Positions 41,335 through 51,549 of a DNA stretch of 64,000 nucleotides are shown in pieces. This stretch comes from Pigmentiphaga sp. H8 (GTDB lineage Bacteria > Pseudomonadota > Gammaproteobacteria > Burkholderiales > Burkholderiaceae_B): positions 682,001 to 746,000 of the forward strand of contig NZ_CP033966.1 of the NCBI RefSeq assembly GCF_003854895.1, written 5' to 3'. The position numbers and the translations under genes were made by a program. The notes under the pieces were generated by a model. The model was not told the origin of the DNA. It did not search any database and saw nothing but the letters and a program-made list of their open reading frames with translations. Every line of letters starts with the position of its first letter. The stretch's first letter is position 1.

Positions 41335-42846
41335 CTAGCGCAGGAACAGCTTGTAGGCCGGGTTTTCCGATTCGTCCCAGTGCCGGTAGCCCAGTTCCGC
41401 CAGGAAGGCCGCGAAGGTCCTCTTGTCGGACGGCGGCACTTGCAGCCCCACGACGATCTGTCCGTAGTCGCCGCCCTGGTTGCGGTAGTGGAACAGGCTG
41501 ATGTTCCAGTTGGGCGACATGGAGTTCAGGAAGCGCATCAGCGCGCCGGGCCGCTCGGGGAACTCGAAGCGGTACAGCAGTTCGTGATTGGCCTGGGGGC
41601 CGCTGCCTCCGATCATGTGGCGCAGGTGGGTCTTGGCCAGTTCGTCGTGCGTGAGGTCGATGGCGGTGAAGCCGTTGCGCCGGAAGTTGGCGGCGATCTT
41701 GGCCGATTCGCCGGCCGACGCGGTCTGCAGGCCGACGAAGACGTGGGCCTTTTCCGAGTCGGCCATCCGGTAGTTGAACTCGGTCACGTTGCGGTTGCCG
41801 ACCAGTTCGCAGAAGCGGCGGAAGCTGCCGCGTTCCTCGGGCATGGTCACCGCGAACACGGCTTCGCGCGCCTCGCCCACGTCGGCGCGCTCGGCCACGA
41901 AGCGCAGCCGGTCGAAGTTCATGTTGGCGCCGCAGGCGATGGCCACCAGGGTCTTGCCCTTCATGCGGTGCTGGGCGGCGTATTTCTTGAGGCCGGCCAG
42001 GGCCAGCGCGCCCGCGGGCTCCAGCACGTTGCGGGTTTCCTCGAACACGTCCTTGATCGCGGCGCAGATGGCGTCGGTGTCGACCACGACGAAGTCGTCC
42101 ACGTATTTGCGGGTGAGGCGGTAGGTTTCCTCGCCCACGAGCTTGACGGCGGTGCCGTCGGAGAACAGGCCGACGTCGGGCAGGGTGACGCGGCGGCCTT
42201 TCTGCACGCTCTGGACCATGGCGTCGGAGTCGACGGTCTGCACGCCGATGATGCGGATCTCGGGGCGCAGCTGCTTGACGTAGGCGGCCACGCCGGAGAT
42301 CAGGCCGCCGCCGCCGATGGCCACGAAGATGGCGTCGATGGGGCCGGGGTGCTGGCGCAGGATCTCCATGCCTATGGTGCCCTGGCCGGCGATGACGTCG
42401 GGGTCGTCGAAGGGGTGGACGAAGGTGAGTTTTTCCTTCGCTTCCAGTTGCTTGGCGTGGTTGTAGGCGTCGGTGAAGCTTTCCCCGTGCAGGACGACTT
42501 CGGCGTTGCGGGCCTTGACCGCGTCGATCTTGAGCTGGGGGGTGGTGACCGGCATGACGATGACGGCCCGGCAGCCCATGCGCTGGGCGGCCAGCGCGAC
42601 GCCCTGGGCGTGGTTGCCCGCGGAGGCGGCGATGACGCCGCGTTCGAGCGCCTTGGGCGGCAGGTTGGCCATCTTGTTGTAGGCACCCCGCAGCTTGAAG
42701 CTGAAGACGGGCTGGGTGTCTTCCCTTTTGAGCAGCACCGTGTTCGCAATTCGCGCCGAAATCTGGGGAGCGGCTTCGAGGGAGGTCTCGATAGCGACGT
42801 CGTAGACTTTGGCGGTAAGAATGCGCTTGAGATAGTCGGTGGCCAT
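41335..42846 (-). CDS. ilvA: Threonine ammonia-lyase, biosynthetic
   Basis: This 503-residue PLP enzyme turns threonine into 2-oxobutanoate, the first step of isoleucine synthesis. The PLP lysine is in FSFKLRGAYNKM (near residue 57); SAGNHAQGVALAA and the glycine loop VAIGGGGLISG bind the cofactor. Two C-terminal ACT-like regulatory domains (from about residue 325) give feedback control by isoleucine. Length matches the biosynthetic rather than the short catabolic type. It is divergent from the YqaA-like gene. Confidence 0.93.
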   Translation of the reverse strand: MATDYLKRILTAKVYDVAIETSLEAAPQISARIANTVLLKREDTQPVFSFKLRGAYNKMANLPPKALERGVIAASAGNHAQGVALAAQRMGCRAVIVMPVTTPQLKIDAVKARNAEVVLHGESFTDAYNHAKQLEAKEKLTFVHPFDDPDVIAGQGTIGMEILRQHPGPIDAIFVAIGGGGLISGVAAYVKQLRPEIRIIGVQTVDSDAMVQSVQKGRRVTLPDVGLFSDGTAVKLVGEETYRLTRKYVDDFVVVDTDAICAAIKDVFEETRNVLEPAGALALAGLKKYAAQHRMKGKTLVAIACGANMNFDRLRFVAERADVGEAREAVFAVTMPEERGSFRRFCELVGNRNVTEFNYRMADSEKAHVFVGLQTASAGESAKIAANFRRNGFTAIDLTHDELAKTHLRHMIGGSGPQANHELLYRFEFPERPGALMRFLNSMSPNWNISLFHYRNQGGDYGQIVVGLQVPPSDKRTFAAFLAELGYRHWDESENPAYKLFLR

Positions 42847-42995
42847 GATGCTGCGTCAGGGGTTGGTGGAAAAACCGTAGTCCTTTAGTTTGACACAGAT
42901 GGCTCAAGGGGCGCTTTGTCCCTTCGAAAGCGCCGGCGTTGAGGATGCTTCCAGGGCGCCGCGTAAGCGGGTACGGGGTGGTCTAAACTCTCGCC

Positions 42996-43556
42996 ATGCA
43001 TCAATGGCTGGAATCCTCCGTTCAATGGCTGCTCCACACCCTGGCCCTGCCGGAAGTGGGGCTGTCGGCCATTTTCACGGTCAGCCTGGTTTCCGCCACG
43101 CTGCTGCCCATGGGATCCGAGCCGGCGGTATTCGGCTATGTGAAGCTGGCCCCGCAGATGTTCTGGGTGGCGGTGCTGGTGGCGACCGCGGGCAATACCG
43201 CGGGGGGGATGATCAGCTATTGGATGGGGGTGGGGGCCAAGCGGGCGGTGGAGCGCATCAAGGCGCGGCGCGAGGCCCGGCATCCTCACGAACACGAGGC
43301 GGAGCCGGACGGCGGCGAGGCGCATGCGCCCTCGCGGAAGGATCGCTGGCACGCCTATGCCCACGCCTGGATAGAGCGGTTCGGCGCCAAGACGCTGCTG
43401 CTGTCGTGGGTGCCCCTGGTGGGGGATCCGCTGTGCGCGGTGGCGGGGTGGCTGCGGCTGGATTTCCGGGCCTGCGTGGTCTATATGGCCATCGGCAAGT
43501 TCGGGCGCTACGCCACGATGACCGCCGCGCTGCTGTGGGTGTTCCCCGACAAGTAG
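42996..43556 (+). CDS. YqaA-like DedA-related inner-membrane protein
   Basis: The 186-residue protein has about four hydrophobic segments and the family pattern SLVSATLLPMGSEPAVFGY near residues 29-47, then GNTAGGMISYWMG. A polar, charged loop (about 85-115, rich in Arg/His/Glu) separates the halves. The second half contains LLLSWVPLVGDPLCAVAGWLR, a DedA-superfamily feature. Homologues are thought to act in membrane lipid or ion balance, but no role is settled. It overlaps nothing and precedes the ArsC-like gene by 19 bases. Confidence 0.8.
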   Translation: MHQWLESSVQWLLHTLALPEVGLSAIFTVSLVSATLLPMGSEPAVFGYVKLAPQMFWVAVLVATAGNTAGGMISYWMGVGAKRAVERIKARREARHPHEHEAEPDGGEAHAPSRKDRWHAYAHAWIERFGAKTLLLSWVPLVGDPLCAVAGWLRLDFRACVVYMAIGKFGRYATMTAALLWVFPDK

Positions 43557-43575
43557 CAAGAAAAGGATCTGGACT

Positions 43576-43938
43576 ATGACGACGCGGGTCTACGGACTGA
43601 ACAATTGCGATACCTGCCGCAAGGCGCGTAAATGGCTGGCCGCCCAGGGGCTGGAGGCCGATTTCATCGACTACCGGGAGCATCCGGTGGGCGCGGACGC
43701 GCTGCGAGACTGGGCGGGGCAGGTGGGGGGCTGGGAGAAGCTGGTGAACCGGTCGTCCACGACCTGGCGCAACCTGCCGGAGGACCGCAAGCAGCCCGCC
43801 GGCGAGGCGCAGTGGCTGGCGCTGGTGGCCGAGCATCCGACGCTGGTGAAGCGGCCGGTGCTGGTGACGGCGGACGGGGTGGCCAGCGTGGGGTTTTCCG
43901 AGGCGGGCTGGGCGCGGCGCCTGGGAGCCGCTTCCTAG
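43576..43938 (+). CDS. ArsC/Spx-family (YffB-like) reductase
   Basis: This 120-residue thioredoxin-fold protein begins with VYGLNNCDTCRKARKWL, giving a CxxC near residues 11-14, and continues with DFIDYREHPV and the cis-proline segment VKRPVLVTADG. It fits the YffB subgroup of ArsC-like proteins. True arsenate reduction is doubtful because no ars gene is near; a glutathione-linked reductase role is more likely. GGATC lies before the ATG. Confidence 0.82.
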   Translation: MTTRVYGLNNCDTCRKARKWLAAQGLEADFIDYREHPVGADALRDWAGQVGGWEKLVNRSSTTWRNLPEDRKQPAGEAQWLALVAEHPTLVKRPVLVTADGVASVGFSEAGWARRLGAAS

Positions 43939-44080
43939 GGCGGAAATCCCTCGCGTTGACTGCAATTCCCGCGAGATATGACCCTTTTCACGGGTCGGGA
44001 AAAGGGGGCGTCCCCAGCGAGGGGGCGGGGCAATCGGCTAGAATGGTCGGCTACCCTCGGGATGAAGTACAGCCCCCACC

Positions 44081-47000
44081 ATGAACGCCCCTCTGCCCAT
44101 CGCCCTCGCCCCCGCGCACGCACCCACTCGCCTGCGGGAGATTCCGTACAACTACACGTCGTTTTCCGACCGGGAAATCGTGCAGCGGCTGCTGGGCTCG
44201 CAGGCTTGGGAAATGCTGTGCGACCTGCGGGGCGAGCGCCGCACCGGCCGGTCGGCGCGCATGCTGTACGAGGTGCTGGGCGACATCTGGGTGGTGCGCC
44301 GCAATCCCTACCTGCAGGATGACCTGCTGGACAATCCCAAGCGCCGCGGCCTGCTGGTCGAGGCGCTGAACCACCGGCTGCGCGAGGTCGAGCGCCGGCG
44401 CGAACCCGACGACGCCGAACGCGACGGCAAGGTGGGCCGGCTGCTGGACATGGCGCGCAGCGCCGTGCGGGCCTTCGAGCAGGAGTTCAACGAGACCGCC
44501 GAACTGCGCCGCCGGGTGCAGAAGGTACTGGGCCGCACGACGGCGCGCGACAACATCAAGTTCGACGGGCTGTCCCGGGTCTCGCACGTCACCGACGCCA
44601 CCGACTGGCGGGTGGAATTCCCGTTCGTGGTGCTGACGCCCGACAGCGAGGACGAGATCGCCGCGCTGGTGCGTGGCTGTATCGAGCTGGGCCTGACCAT
44701 CATCCCGCGGGGGGGCGGCACGGGCTATACCGGCGGCGCGGTGCCGCTGACCTGGAAGTCCGCCGTCATCAATACCGAGAAGCTCGAGACCCTGGGCGAA
44801 GTCACCGTCGGGCCGCTGCCTGGCGTGGACCGCGAGGTCGCCACGGTGTTCACCGGCGCGGGCGTGGTCACCAAGCGGGTGGCTGACGCGGCCGACAAGG
44901 CCGGTTTCGTGTTCGCCGTGGATCCCACCTCGGCCGAGGCTTCCTGCGTGGGCGGCAACGTCGCCATGAACGCCGGCGGCAAGAAGGCGGTGCTGTGGGG
45001 CACGGCGCTGGACAACCTGGCCTGGTGGCGCATGGTCGACCCCGAGGGCAACTGGCTGGAGGTCACGCGCCTCGAGCACAACCTGGGCAAGATCCACGAC
45101 GTGGCGGTGGCACGCTTCGAGCTGAAGTGGTTCGACGGCGCGGGCAAGCCGGGCGAACACCTGCTGCGTACCGAGACGCTGGACATCCACGGCCGCGTGT
45201 TCCGCAAGGAAGGCCTGGGCAAGGACGTGACCGACAAGTTCCTGGCCGGCCTGCCGGGCGTGCAGAAGGAAGGTACCGACGGCCTGATCACGTCGGCGCG
45301 CTGGGTGCTGCACCGCATGCCCAAGCACGTGCGCACGGTCTGCATGGAGTTCTTCGGGCAGGCGCGTGACGCCATTCCGTCCATCGTCGAGGTCAAGGGC
45401 TACCTGGACGGCGAAGGGCGGGCGCGCGGCGCCATCCTGGCCGGCCTGGAGCACCTGGACGAGCGCTATCTGCGCGCGGTGGGCTATGCCACCAAGAGCA
45501 AGCGCGGCACGCTGCCCAAGATGGTCCTGATCGGCGACATCGTCGGCGACGACGAGGATGCCGTGGCCGTGGCTGCCAGCGAAGTCGTGCGGCTGGCCAA
45601 TACCCGCCACGGCGAAGGCTTCGTGGCGGTCAGCGCCGAGGCCCGCAAGAAATTCTGGCTCGACCGTTCGCGCACGGCCGCCATCGCGCGCCACACCAAC
45701 GCCTTCAAGATCAACGAAGACGTGGTGATTCCGCTGCCGCGCATGGGCGAGTACACGGACGAGATCGAGCGCATCAACATCGAGCTGTCGACCCGCAACA
45801 AGCTGCGGCTGATCGACCGGCTGGCCGAGTTCTTCGACGGCGAGCTGCCGGTGGGCAAGAGCGAGGACGGCGAGGGCGAGAAGCTCTCGCGCGAGGAAAT
45901 CCTGGGCGACCGCGCCGTGCAGGCGCTGGAACTGCTGGAGGCGGTGCGCGACCGCTGGAACTGGATCCTGCGCAGCATGGACCTGCCGCTGGCCGATACG
46001 CTGGGCGAGTTCGCCCGCATCGGGCTGGGGCAGCTGCTGCCGGCCTTGCAGGAACGGCTGCAGGTCCAGCCCACGGCCCGCGTGTTCGACGTGGTGCAGG
46101 ACCGTACGGTGCGCGTGTCCTGGAAGGCCGAGCTGAAGGCGCCGCTGTCGCGCATCTTCTCCGGCCAGGCCTGCGCGCCCATCCTGGTCCGCGCCCAGGA
46201 AATTCACGACAAGGAACTCAAGGGCCGGGTGTTCGTCGCGCTGCACATGCATGCGGGCGACGGCAACGTGCACACCAACATCCCCGTCAACTCCGACAAC
46301 TACGAGATGCTGCAGGAGGCCAACGAGGCCGTCGCACGCATCATGGACGTCGCGCGCAACCTGGACGGAGTGATCTCGGGCGAGCACGGCATCGGCATCA
46401 CCAAATACGAATTCCTGTCCGAAGCCGAGCTGGCTCCGTTCCAGGATTACAAGCGCCGCATCGATCCGCACAACCGCTTCAACGCCGGCAAGCTGATGCC
46501 CGGCGGCGACCTGCGGCACGCCTACACGCCCAGCTTCAACCTGCTGGGGCACGAGTCGCTGATCATGCAGCAGAGCGACATCGGCGCGATCTCGCACGCC
46601 ATCAAGGACTGCCTGCGCTGCGGCAAGTGCAAGCCCGTGTGCGCGACCCACGTGCCGCGCGCCAACCTGCTCTATTCCCCGCGCAACAAGATCCTGGCGA
46701 CCTCGCTGCTGGTCGAGGCCTTCCTGTACGAAGAACAGACGCGGCGCGGCATCAGCATCAAGCACTGGGAAGAGTTCGAGGACGTGGCCGACCACTGCAC
46801 GGTGTGCCACAAGTGCGAGAAACCCTGTCCGGTGGACATCGATTTCGGCGACGTGTCCATGAACATGCGCAGCCTGCTGCGCCGCATGGGCCGCAAGTCG
46901 TTCAACCCCGGCACGGCCGCGGCCATGTTCTTCCTGAACGCCAAGGACCCGCGCACCATCAACGCCACGCGCAAGGCCATGGTCGACGTCGGCTACAAGG

Positions 47001-48010
47001 CCCAGCGACTGGCCCACGACGTGCTGGCCAAGTTCGCGCGCAAGCAGACCGAGCATCCGCCGGCCACGGTGGGCAAGCCGTCCATGCGGGAACAGGTGGT
47101 GCACTTCGTCAACAAGAAGATGCCCGGCAACCTGCCCAAGCAGGGCGCGCGCAAGCTGCTGGACATCGAGGACGCCAAGTACATCCCCATCATCCGCAAC
47201 CCGCGCGCCACCTCGGCCGATACCGAGGCGGTGTTCTATTTCCCGGGCTGCGGATCCGAGCGCCTGTTCTCGCAGGTGGGCCTGGCGACCCAGGCCATGC
47301 TGTGGCATGCCGGCGTGCAGACCGTGCTGCCGCCCGGCTACCTGTGCTGCGGCTACCCGCAGCGCGGCAACGGCATGGACGACAAGGCGCAGAAGATCAT
47401 CACCGACAACCGGGTGTTGTTCCACCGGATGTCGAACACGCTCAACTACCTCGACATCAAGACCGTCGTGGTCAGTTGCGGGACCTGCTACGACCAACTG
47501 GCCGGCTACGAATTCGAGAAGATCTTCCCCGGCTGCCGCCTGATCGACATCCACGAATACCTGCTGGAGAAGGGCGTCAAGCTCGAGGGCGTGACCGGCG
47601 CGCGGTACATGTACCACGACCCCTGCCATACGCCCATGAAGCTCCAGGATCCGATGAAGACGGTGCGGGCGCTGGTGGGCGAGGGCGTGGACAAGAGCGA
47701 TCGCTGCTGCGGCGAGTCCGGCACGCTGGCGGTGACCCGTCCCGACATCTCCACGCAGATCCGCTTCCGCAAGGAAGAGGAACTGCGCAAGGGCGCCGAC
47801 AAGCTGCGCGCCGACGGCTTCCAGGGCGATGTCAAGGTGCTGACCTCCTGTCCGTCGTGCCTGCAGGGGCTCAGCCGCTACAACGACGACGCGAGCCTGG
47901 ACGCGGACTACATCGTGGTCGAGATCGCCCGCCACGTGCTGGGGCAGCAGTGGATGGAGGACTACGTCAGGCGCGCCAACGACGGCGGCATCGAGCGGGT
48001 CCTGTTGTAG
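44081..48010 (+). CDS. Large FAD-linked oxidoreductase with Fe-S and CCG domains (DUF3683 type)
   Basis: This 1309-residue protein is a fusion of several modules. The N-terminal 160 residues are DUF3683. An FAD-binding type 4 domain follows ([13 protein letters not shown]) with its FAD-oxidase C-terminal domain ending near GHEGIG-like [10 protein letters not shown]. Two 4Fe-4S clusters are at [11 protein letters not shown] (about 845) and [15 protein letters not shown] (about 905). Two CCG cysteine-rich domains (near 1088 and 1208) are like those of GlpC/LutA. The build suggests oxidation of a 2-hydroxy acid such as D-lactate or glycolate, passing electrons to quinone. The exact substrate is not known. 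It is well kept in beta-proteobacteria. Confidence 0.85.
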   Translation: MNAPLPIALAPAHAPTRLREIPYNYTSFSDREIVQRLLGSQAWEMLCDLRGERRTGRSARMLYEVLGDIWVVRRNPYLQDDLLDNPKRRGLLVEALNHRLREVERRREPDDAERDGKVGRLLDMARSAVRAFEQEFNETAELRRRVQKVLGRTTARDNIKFDGLSRVSHVTDATDWRVEFPFVVLTPDSEDEIAALVRGCIELGLTIIPRGGGTGYTGGAVPLTWKSAVINTEKLETLGEVTVGPLPGVDREVATVFTGAGVVTKRVADAADKAGFVFAVDPTSAEASCVGGNVAMNAGGKKAVLWGTALDNLAWWRMVDPEGNWLEVTRLEHNLGKIHDVAVARFELKWFDGAGKPGEHLLRTETLDIHGRVFRKEGLGKDVTDKFLAGLPGVQKEGTDGLITSARWVLHRMPKHVRTVCMEFFGQARDAIPSIVEVKGYLDGEGRARGAILAGLEHLDERYLRAVGYATKSKRGTLPKMVLIGDIVGDDEDAVAVAASEVVRLANTRHGEGFVAVSAEARKKFWLDRSRTAAIARHTNAFKINEDVVIPLPRMGEYTDEIERINIELSTRNKLRLIDRLAEFFDGELPVGKSEDGEGEKLSREEILGDRAVQALELLEAVRDRWNWILRSMDLPLADTLGEFARIGLGQLLPALQERLQVQPTARVFDVVQDRTVRVSWKAELKAPLSRIFSGQACAPILVRAQEIHDKELKGRVFVALHMHAGDGNVHTNIPVNSDNYEMLQEANEAVARIMDVARNLDGVISGEHGIGITKYEFLSEAELAPFQDYKRRIDPHNRFNAGKLMPGGDLRHAYTPSFNLLGHESLIMQQSDIGAISHAIKDCLRCGKCKPVCATHVPRANLLYSPRNKILATSLLVEAFLYEEQTRRGISIKHWEEFEDVADHCTVCHKCEKPCPVDIDFGDVSMNMRSLLRRMGRKSFNPGTAAAMFFLNAKDPRTINATRKAMVDVGYKAQRLAHDVLAKFARKQTEHPPATVGKPSMREQVVHFVNKKMPGNLPKQGARKLLDIEDAKYIPIIRNPRATSADTEAVFYFPGCGSERLFSQVGLATQAMLWHAGVQTVLPPGYLCCGYPQRGNGMDDKAQKIITDNRVLFHRMSNTLNYLDIKTVVVSCGTCYDQLAGYEFEKIFPGCRLIDIHEYLLEKGVKLEGVTGARYMYHDPCHTPMKLQDPMKTVRALVGEGVDKSDRCCGESGTLAVTRPDISTQIRFRKEEELRKGADKLRADGFQGDVKVLTSCPSCLQGLSRYNDDASLDADYIVVEIARHVLGQQWMEDYVRRANDGGIERVLL

Positions 48011-48053
48011 GCGTGGCATTGGGAACGGGCGCGCACGCACGGAAGGGCGAGCC

Positions 48054-48806
48054 ATGAGGGAGCACCCGCTGCTGCCTCTGACGCCCGAGCCCGCCGGCGA
48101 CGACTCGCTCGAGGACTTCCGGATCTCGCAGCCGCTGGAAATCCTGACCCTGCTCGGACGCATGGCCGAGCAGTCCGAAATCGTGGCCCTGGCTGCCGCC
48201 GACGGCGTGTCCTGCCTGTCGGCCATCGCCGGGGTGGACCGCGGCAGGCGTCTGCTGTGGCTGTCGGGTACCCCCGGCGACACCTGCCTGGAACACCTGC
48301 TTGCTTCGCCGTGGAAAGTGGCCGTCGGCTACCTGGATCACGTCAAGATCCAGTTCCGTGTCCACAACCTGCAATGGCTGCCCGGCGCCGACGGCGGCCG
48401 GCTGGCCTGCCTGCTGCCGCTGGAGTTGTACCGTTTCCAGCGGCGCTCGTATTTCCGCGTTCGTCCGGCCGGGCGTCCCGCTCCGGTGGTGCGGGCGCGC
48501 CGCGATCCGGCCGACGCTCCCATCGAACTGGAAGTGATCGATATCAGCATGACCGGGGTCGGCCTGCTGCTGCCGCCCGGCAGCCGGCCTTTCCCGGTGG
48601 GCACGCAATTGCCGCGCGCGACGCTGGTATTGAGTCCCGCGATCCGGCTGCCGGTGGACCTGAAGGTGATGCACGTCACGCCGCGCCGCGAGCCCGAGCA
48701 GGGCTACCACATGGGCTGCACCCTGGACGGCCTGGACGAGGACGGCCTGCAAGCCTTGCAGCATTTCATCAGCCAGGCGCAGTCGCGCCAGGGCGGTTCG
48801 TCATAG
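48054..48806 (+). CDS. PilZ-domain protein with YcgR-like N-terminal domain
   Basis: The 250-residue protein has a YcgR-type N-terminal domain (about 20-110) and a PilZ domain. The c-di-GMP motifs are visible: RRSYFRVRP (RxxxR, near 125) and DISMTGVG (D/NxSxxG, near 162). YcgR slows flagellar rotation on binding c-di-GMP, but no flagellar gene is near, so another effector role is possible. It follows the large oxidoreductase gene by 43 bases and precedes a HIT-family gene. Confidence 0.85.
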   Translation: MREHPLLPLTPEPAGDDSLEDFRISQPLEILTLLGRMAEQSEIVALAAADGVSCLSAIAGVDRGRRLLWLSGTPGDTCLEHLLASPWKVAVGYLDHVKIQFRVHNLQWLPGADGGRLACLLPLELYRFQRRSYFRVRPAGRPAPVVRARRDPADAPIELEVIDISMTGVGLLLPPGSRPFPVGTQLPRATLVLSPAIRLPVDLKVMHVTPRREPEQGYHMGCTLDGLDEDGLQALQHFISQAQSRQGGSS

Positions 48807-48825
48807 CTACCAAGGTGTTCCCCAG

Positions 48826-49296
48826 ATGAGTTCTCCTGCCGATTCCTGCCCCCTTTGCGCCACCGACGGCGCGCCGGCCTTGTGGCGGGACGATCGTCTG
48901 CGCGTGATCGCCGTCGACGATGCGGACTATCCCGGCTATGTGCGCGTGATCTGGCGCACCCACGCGGCGGAGATGACCGACCTGGACGACGAGGACCGGC
49001 TGCACGTGATGCGGGTGGTGCTGGAGGTGGAGGCGGTCATGCGCGATCACATGCGGCCGGACAAGGTCAACCTGGCCGCGCTGGGGAACATGGTGCCGCA
49101 CCTGCATTGGCACGTCATTCCCCGCTGGCGCGGCGACCGCCATTTTCCCGATGCGATCTGGGCCGCGCCCCGCGTTGCGCCCGGCGCAGAGCCCGAGGCG
49201 TTCCGCGAACTGACCCGGGCCGCGGCGCAGCGCGTGCCCGAGTTCCACCGCCGCCTGCAGGAGCGGCTGTCGGTGCGCTTCGCCCCTGCGCTATAG
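48826..49296 (+). CDS. HIT-family nucleotide hydrolase
   Basis: This 156-residue protein has the histidine-triad motif HLHWHVIPRW near residue 95. A CPLC start (CPLCATDGA) may bind zinc. HIT proteins hydrolyse dinucleotides or nucleotide-phosphoramidates. The gene lies 19 bases after the PilZ gene and its 3' end overlaps the convergent serA stop by six bases. Confidence 0.85.
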   Translation: MSSPADSCPLCATDGAPALWRDDRLRVIAVDDADYPGYVRVIWRTHAAEMTDLDDEDRLHVMRVVLEVEAVMRDHMRPDKVNLAALGNMVPHLHWHVIPRWRGDRHFPDAIWAAPRVAPGAEPEAFRELTRAAAQRVPEFHRRLQERLSVRFAPAL

Positions 49297-50490
49297 CAGG
49301 TCGCAGCGCACCGTCATCGGCAGCGCGCGCAGCGCGTCCATCAGCGCCGCGTCCGCCTGGTTGCCGATGTCGGTCAGCACGTAGCCGATCGGTCCCTTGG
49401 TCTGCAGTTGCTGGCTGCAGATGTTGATCTTGCGTTCGGCGAAGACCGCGTTCAGCAGGGCCAGCGCGCCCGGTTCGTTGCGGTGCACGTGCAGGATGCG
49501 CGAGGTGCCCGCCATGTCCTGGTGGGACAATTCGGGGAAGTTCACCGCCCCCTTGGTCGTGCCGCCCTGGATGAAGCGCATCAGCTTCTCGGCCACTTCC
49601 TTGCCGATGTTCTCCTGCGATTCGACCGTGCTGCCGCCGATGTGCGGCGTCAGGATGACGTTGGGCAGGCCGATCAGCGGGCTCTTGAGCGGTTCGTCCA
49701 CGCTCTTGGGCTCGACCGGGAAGACGTCCAGCGCCGCGCCGCGCAGCAGGCCGGCGTCGAGCGCGGCCCGCAACGCATCGATGTCGACCACGGTGCCGCG
49801 CGAGGCGTTGATCAGGATGGCGCCGCGCTTCATCTGCGACAGCGTGGCCTCGTTGATGATGTTCTCCGTGGAGCGGCCGCCGGGCACGTGCAGGGTTACC
49901 ACGTCGGACTCGGCCAGCAGCGCGGACAGGTCGGGATAGGCGCGGGCATTGCCCAGCGGCAGCTTGGCCTCGACGTCGTGGAAGATGACGCGCATGCCCA
50001 GCGCCTCGGCCAGGATGCCGACCTGCGAGCCGATGTTGCCGTAGCCGATGATACCCAGGGTCTTGCCGCGTGCCTCGTAGGCGCCGGTCGCGCTCTTGTC
50101 CCAGTGGCCCTGATGCACGCGCAGGTTCTTCTCGGGGATGCGGCGCAGCAGCAGGATGGCCTCGGCCAGCACCAGTTCGGCCACCGAGCGGGTGTTGGAG
50201 AACGGCGCGTTGAAGACCGGCACGCCATGTTCCATTGCGGTGGCGAGGTCGACCTGGTTGGTGCCTATGCAGAAGCAGCCGATGACGCGCAGGTCGGGCA
50301 GGCTGTCGATGATGCCCGCATCCAGGTGGGTGCGCGAGCGGATACCGACCACGCTGGCGCCCCGCAGGGCATCGCGCAGCGCGTCGGGCGGCAGGGCGCC
50401 GGCGTGGGTGGCGATGTCGCTGTAGCCCGCGGCGGTAAAGACTTCGACCGCGCTGGGATGGATGTTCTCGAGCAAGACGATTTGTGCCAT
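49291..50490 (-). CDS. serA: D-3-phosphoglycerate dehydrogenase
   Basis: The protein (399 residues) performs the first step of serine synthesis, oxidising 3-phosphoglycerate with NAD. The dinucleotide motif is GIIGYGNIGSQVG; the catalytic arginine lies in NASRGTVVD, the glutamate in FPVEP and the histidine in LTPHIGG. A C-terminal ACT domain (about 325-399, RNEPGALALLNAVF) binds serine for feedback control, as in E. coli SerA. The ATG at 50490 is preceded by CTCCCC-complement GGGG but has only a weak ribosome site. Confidence 0.9.
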   Translation of the reverse strand: MAQIVLLENIHPSAVEVFTAAGYSDIATHAGALPPDALRDALRGASVVGIRSRTHLDAGIIDSLPDLRVIGCFCIGTNQVDLATAMEHGVPVFNAPFSNTRSVAELVLAEAILLLRRIPEKNLRVHQGHWDKSATGAYEARGKTLGIIGYGNIGSQVGILAEALGMRVIFHDVEAKLPLGNARAYPDLSALLAESDVVTLHVPGGRSTENIINEATLSQMKRGAILINASRGTVVDIDALRAALDAGLLRGAALDVFPVEPKSVDEPLKSPLIGLPNVILTPHIGGSTVESQENIGKEVAEKLMRFIQGGTTKGAVNFPELSHQDMAGTSRILHVHRNEPGALALLNAVFAERKINICSQQLQTKGPIGYVLTDIGNQADAALMDALRALPMTVRCDLL

Positions 50491-50570
50491 GGGGAGCAGC
50501 TCCGGCTGAAATGCTGACGTCCCTATGGTAACGCCTGGTCCTCCGGAGGACGGCCTTGAACCTACGGGCG

Positions 50571-51545
50571 TCAGGGGTTCAGGCGCACCCGCAGGTAGTC
50601 GCGCGGTTCGTAGGCAGCGGCCAGCCGGTCCAGGGCCTGGGTGGGCAGGCGCAGGTCGCGCCCGCGCAGCGCCGCGTCCAGGTGCGAACTTCGCGACGCG
50701 CCGACGATGACCGAACGCACGCCGGGCTGGGCCAGCACCCACGCCAGCGCGACGGCCGCGGGTTCGGCGCCCAGTTCGGCGGCGATGCGCAACTGCTCGG
50801 CGCGGACCCGGGCGCCGCGCGGTCCGCCGTACAGGCGCTGCCCCTTGGCGTCGGTGGACAGGCGGGCGGCGGCTTCGGCGTCGCCCGCCGCCGCGTCGGC
50901 CAGGTAGCCGCGCGCCAGCGGGCTGTAGGCCAGGATGTCCAGGCCGTGTTCGGCGCAGGCCGGCAGGGTGGCGCGCAGCTCTTCCTGGTAGAGCAGGTTC
51001 AACTGCAACTGCGCGCTGGCGTAGCCGCGCGCGCCCAGGAGGGAGGCGGCCCGCGCCGCCTGGGCGATCTGCGAGTGGTCCAGGTTGGAGCAGCCGTACG
51101 CGCGGATCTTGCCCGCGTCGACCAGGGCCTCGAGGGCACCCAGCGTTTCCTCGATGGGTACCGTTTCGTCCCAGCTGTGGACCTGATACAGGTCGATGTA
51201 GTCCGTGTCCAGGCGCCTGAGCGAGGCCTCGGCCTGCCGGGCGATCTGCGCCGCCGACAGGCCCCGGCCATCGGCCACCGGCAGGCCCACCTTGGTGGCG
51301 AGTGTCAGGCGGTGTCGGCCGCCGTGTTCGCGCACCAGCCGGCCCAGGATGCGTTCGCTTTCCCCGTCCGAGTAGTAGTTGGCGGTATCGAAGCACTCGA
51401 TGCCGTTCTCCAGGCCCTGGCGAAACAGGGCCCGCGCCGTGTCCAGCCCGACGACCCAGGGCGCCCAGGCGGGATCGCCGTAGGACATCATGCCCAGGCA
51501 CAGGCGCGACATCCGTGGCGGCGGGGATCCGGCGCGCGCAGCCAT
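50571..51545 (-). CDS. Aldo/keto reductase
   Basis: This 324-residue TIM-barrel NADPH oxidoreductase has the catalytic tetrad D53, Y58, K85 and H123 (CFDTANYYSDG, TLATKVG, YQVHSWD). The cofactor-binding end reads GVRSVIVGASRSSHLD. The ATG at 51545 lies four bases after the stop of the Bug receptor gene, so it belongs to the same operon. It may reduce an aldehyde or ketone made by the flavin hydroxylase pathway upstream. The substrate is unknown. Confidence 0.85.
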   Translation of the reverse strand: MAARAGSPPPRMSRLCLGMMSYGDPAWAPWVVGLDTARALFRQGLENGIECFDTANYYSDGESERILGRLVREHGGRHRLTLATKVGLPVADGRGLSAAQIARQAEASLRRLDTDYIDLYQVHSWDETVPIEETLGALEALVDAGKIRAYGCSNLDHSQIAQAARAASLLGARGYASAQLQLNLLYQEELRATLPACAEHGLDILAYSPLARGYLADAAAGDAEAAARLSTDAKGQRLYGGPRGARVRAEQLRIAAELGAEPAAVALAWVLAQPGVRSVIVGASRSSHLDAALRGRDLRLPTQALDRLAAAYEPRDYLRVRLNP

Positions 51546-51549
51546 GGCG

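Noticed and set aside
43539..43547. GTGTTCCCC string like the start of the CRISPR repeat, also at 48815-48823.
   Set aside because: Only nine bases match, there is no hairpin or spacing to another copy, and the first lies in a well-supported coding frame.
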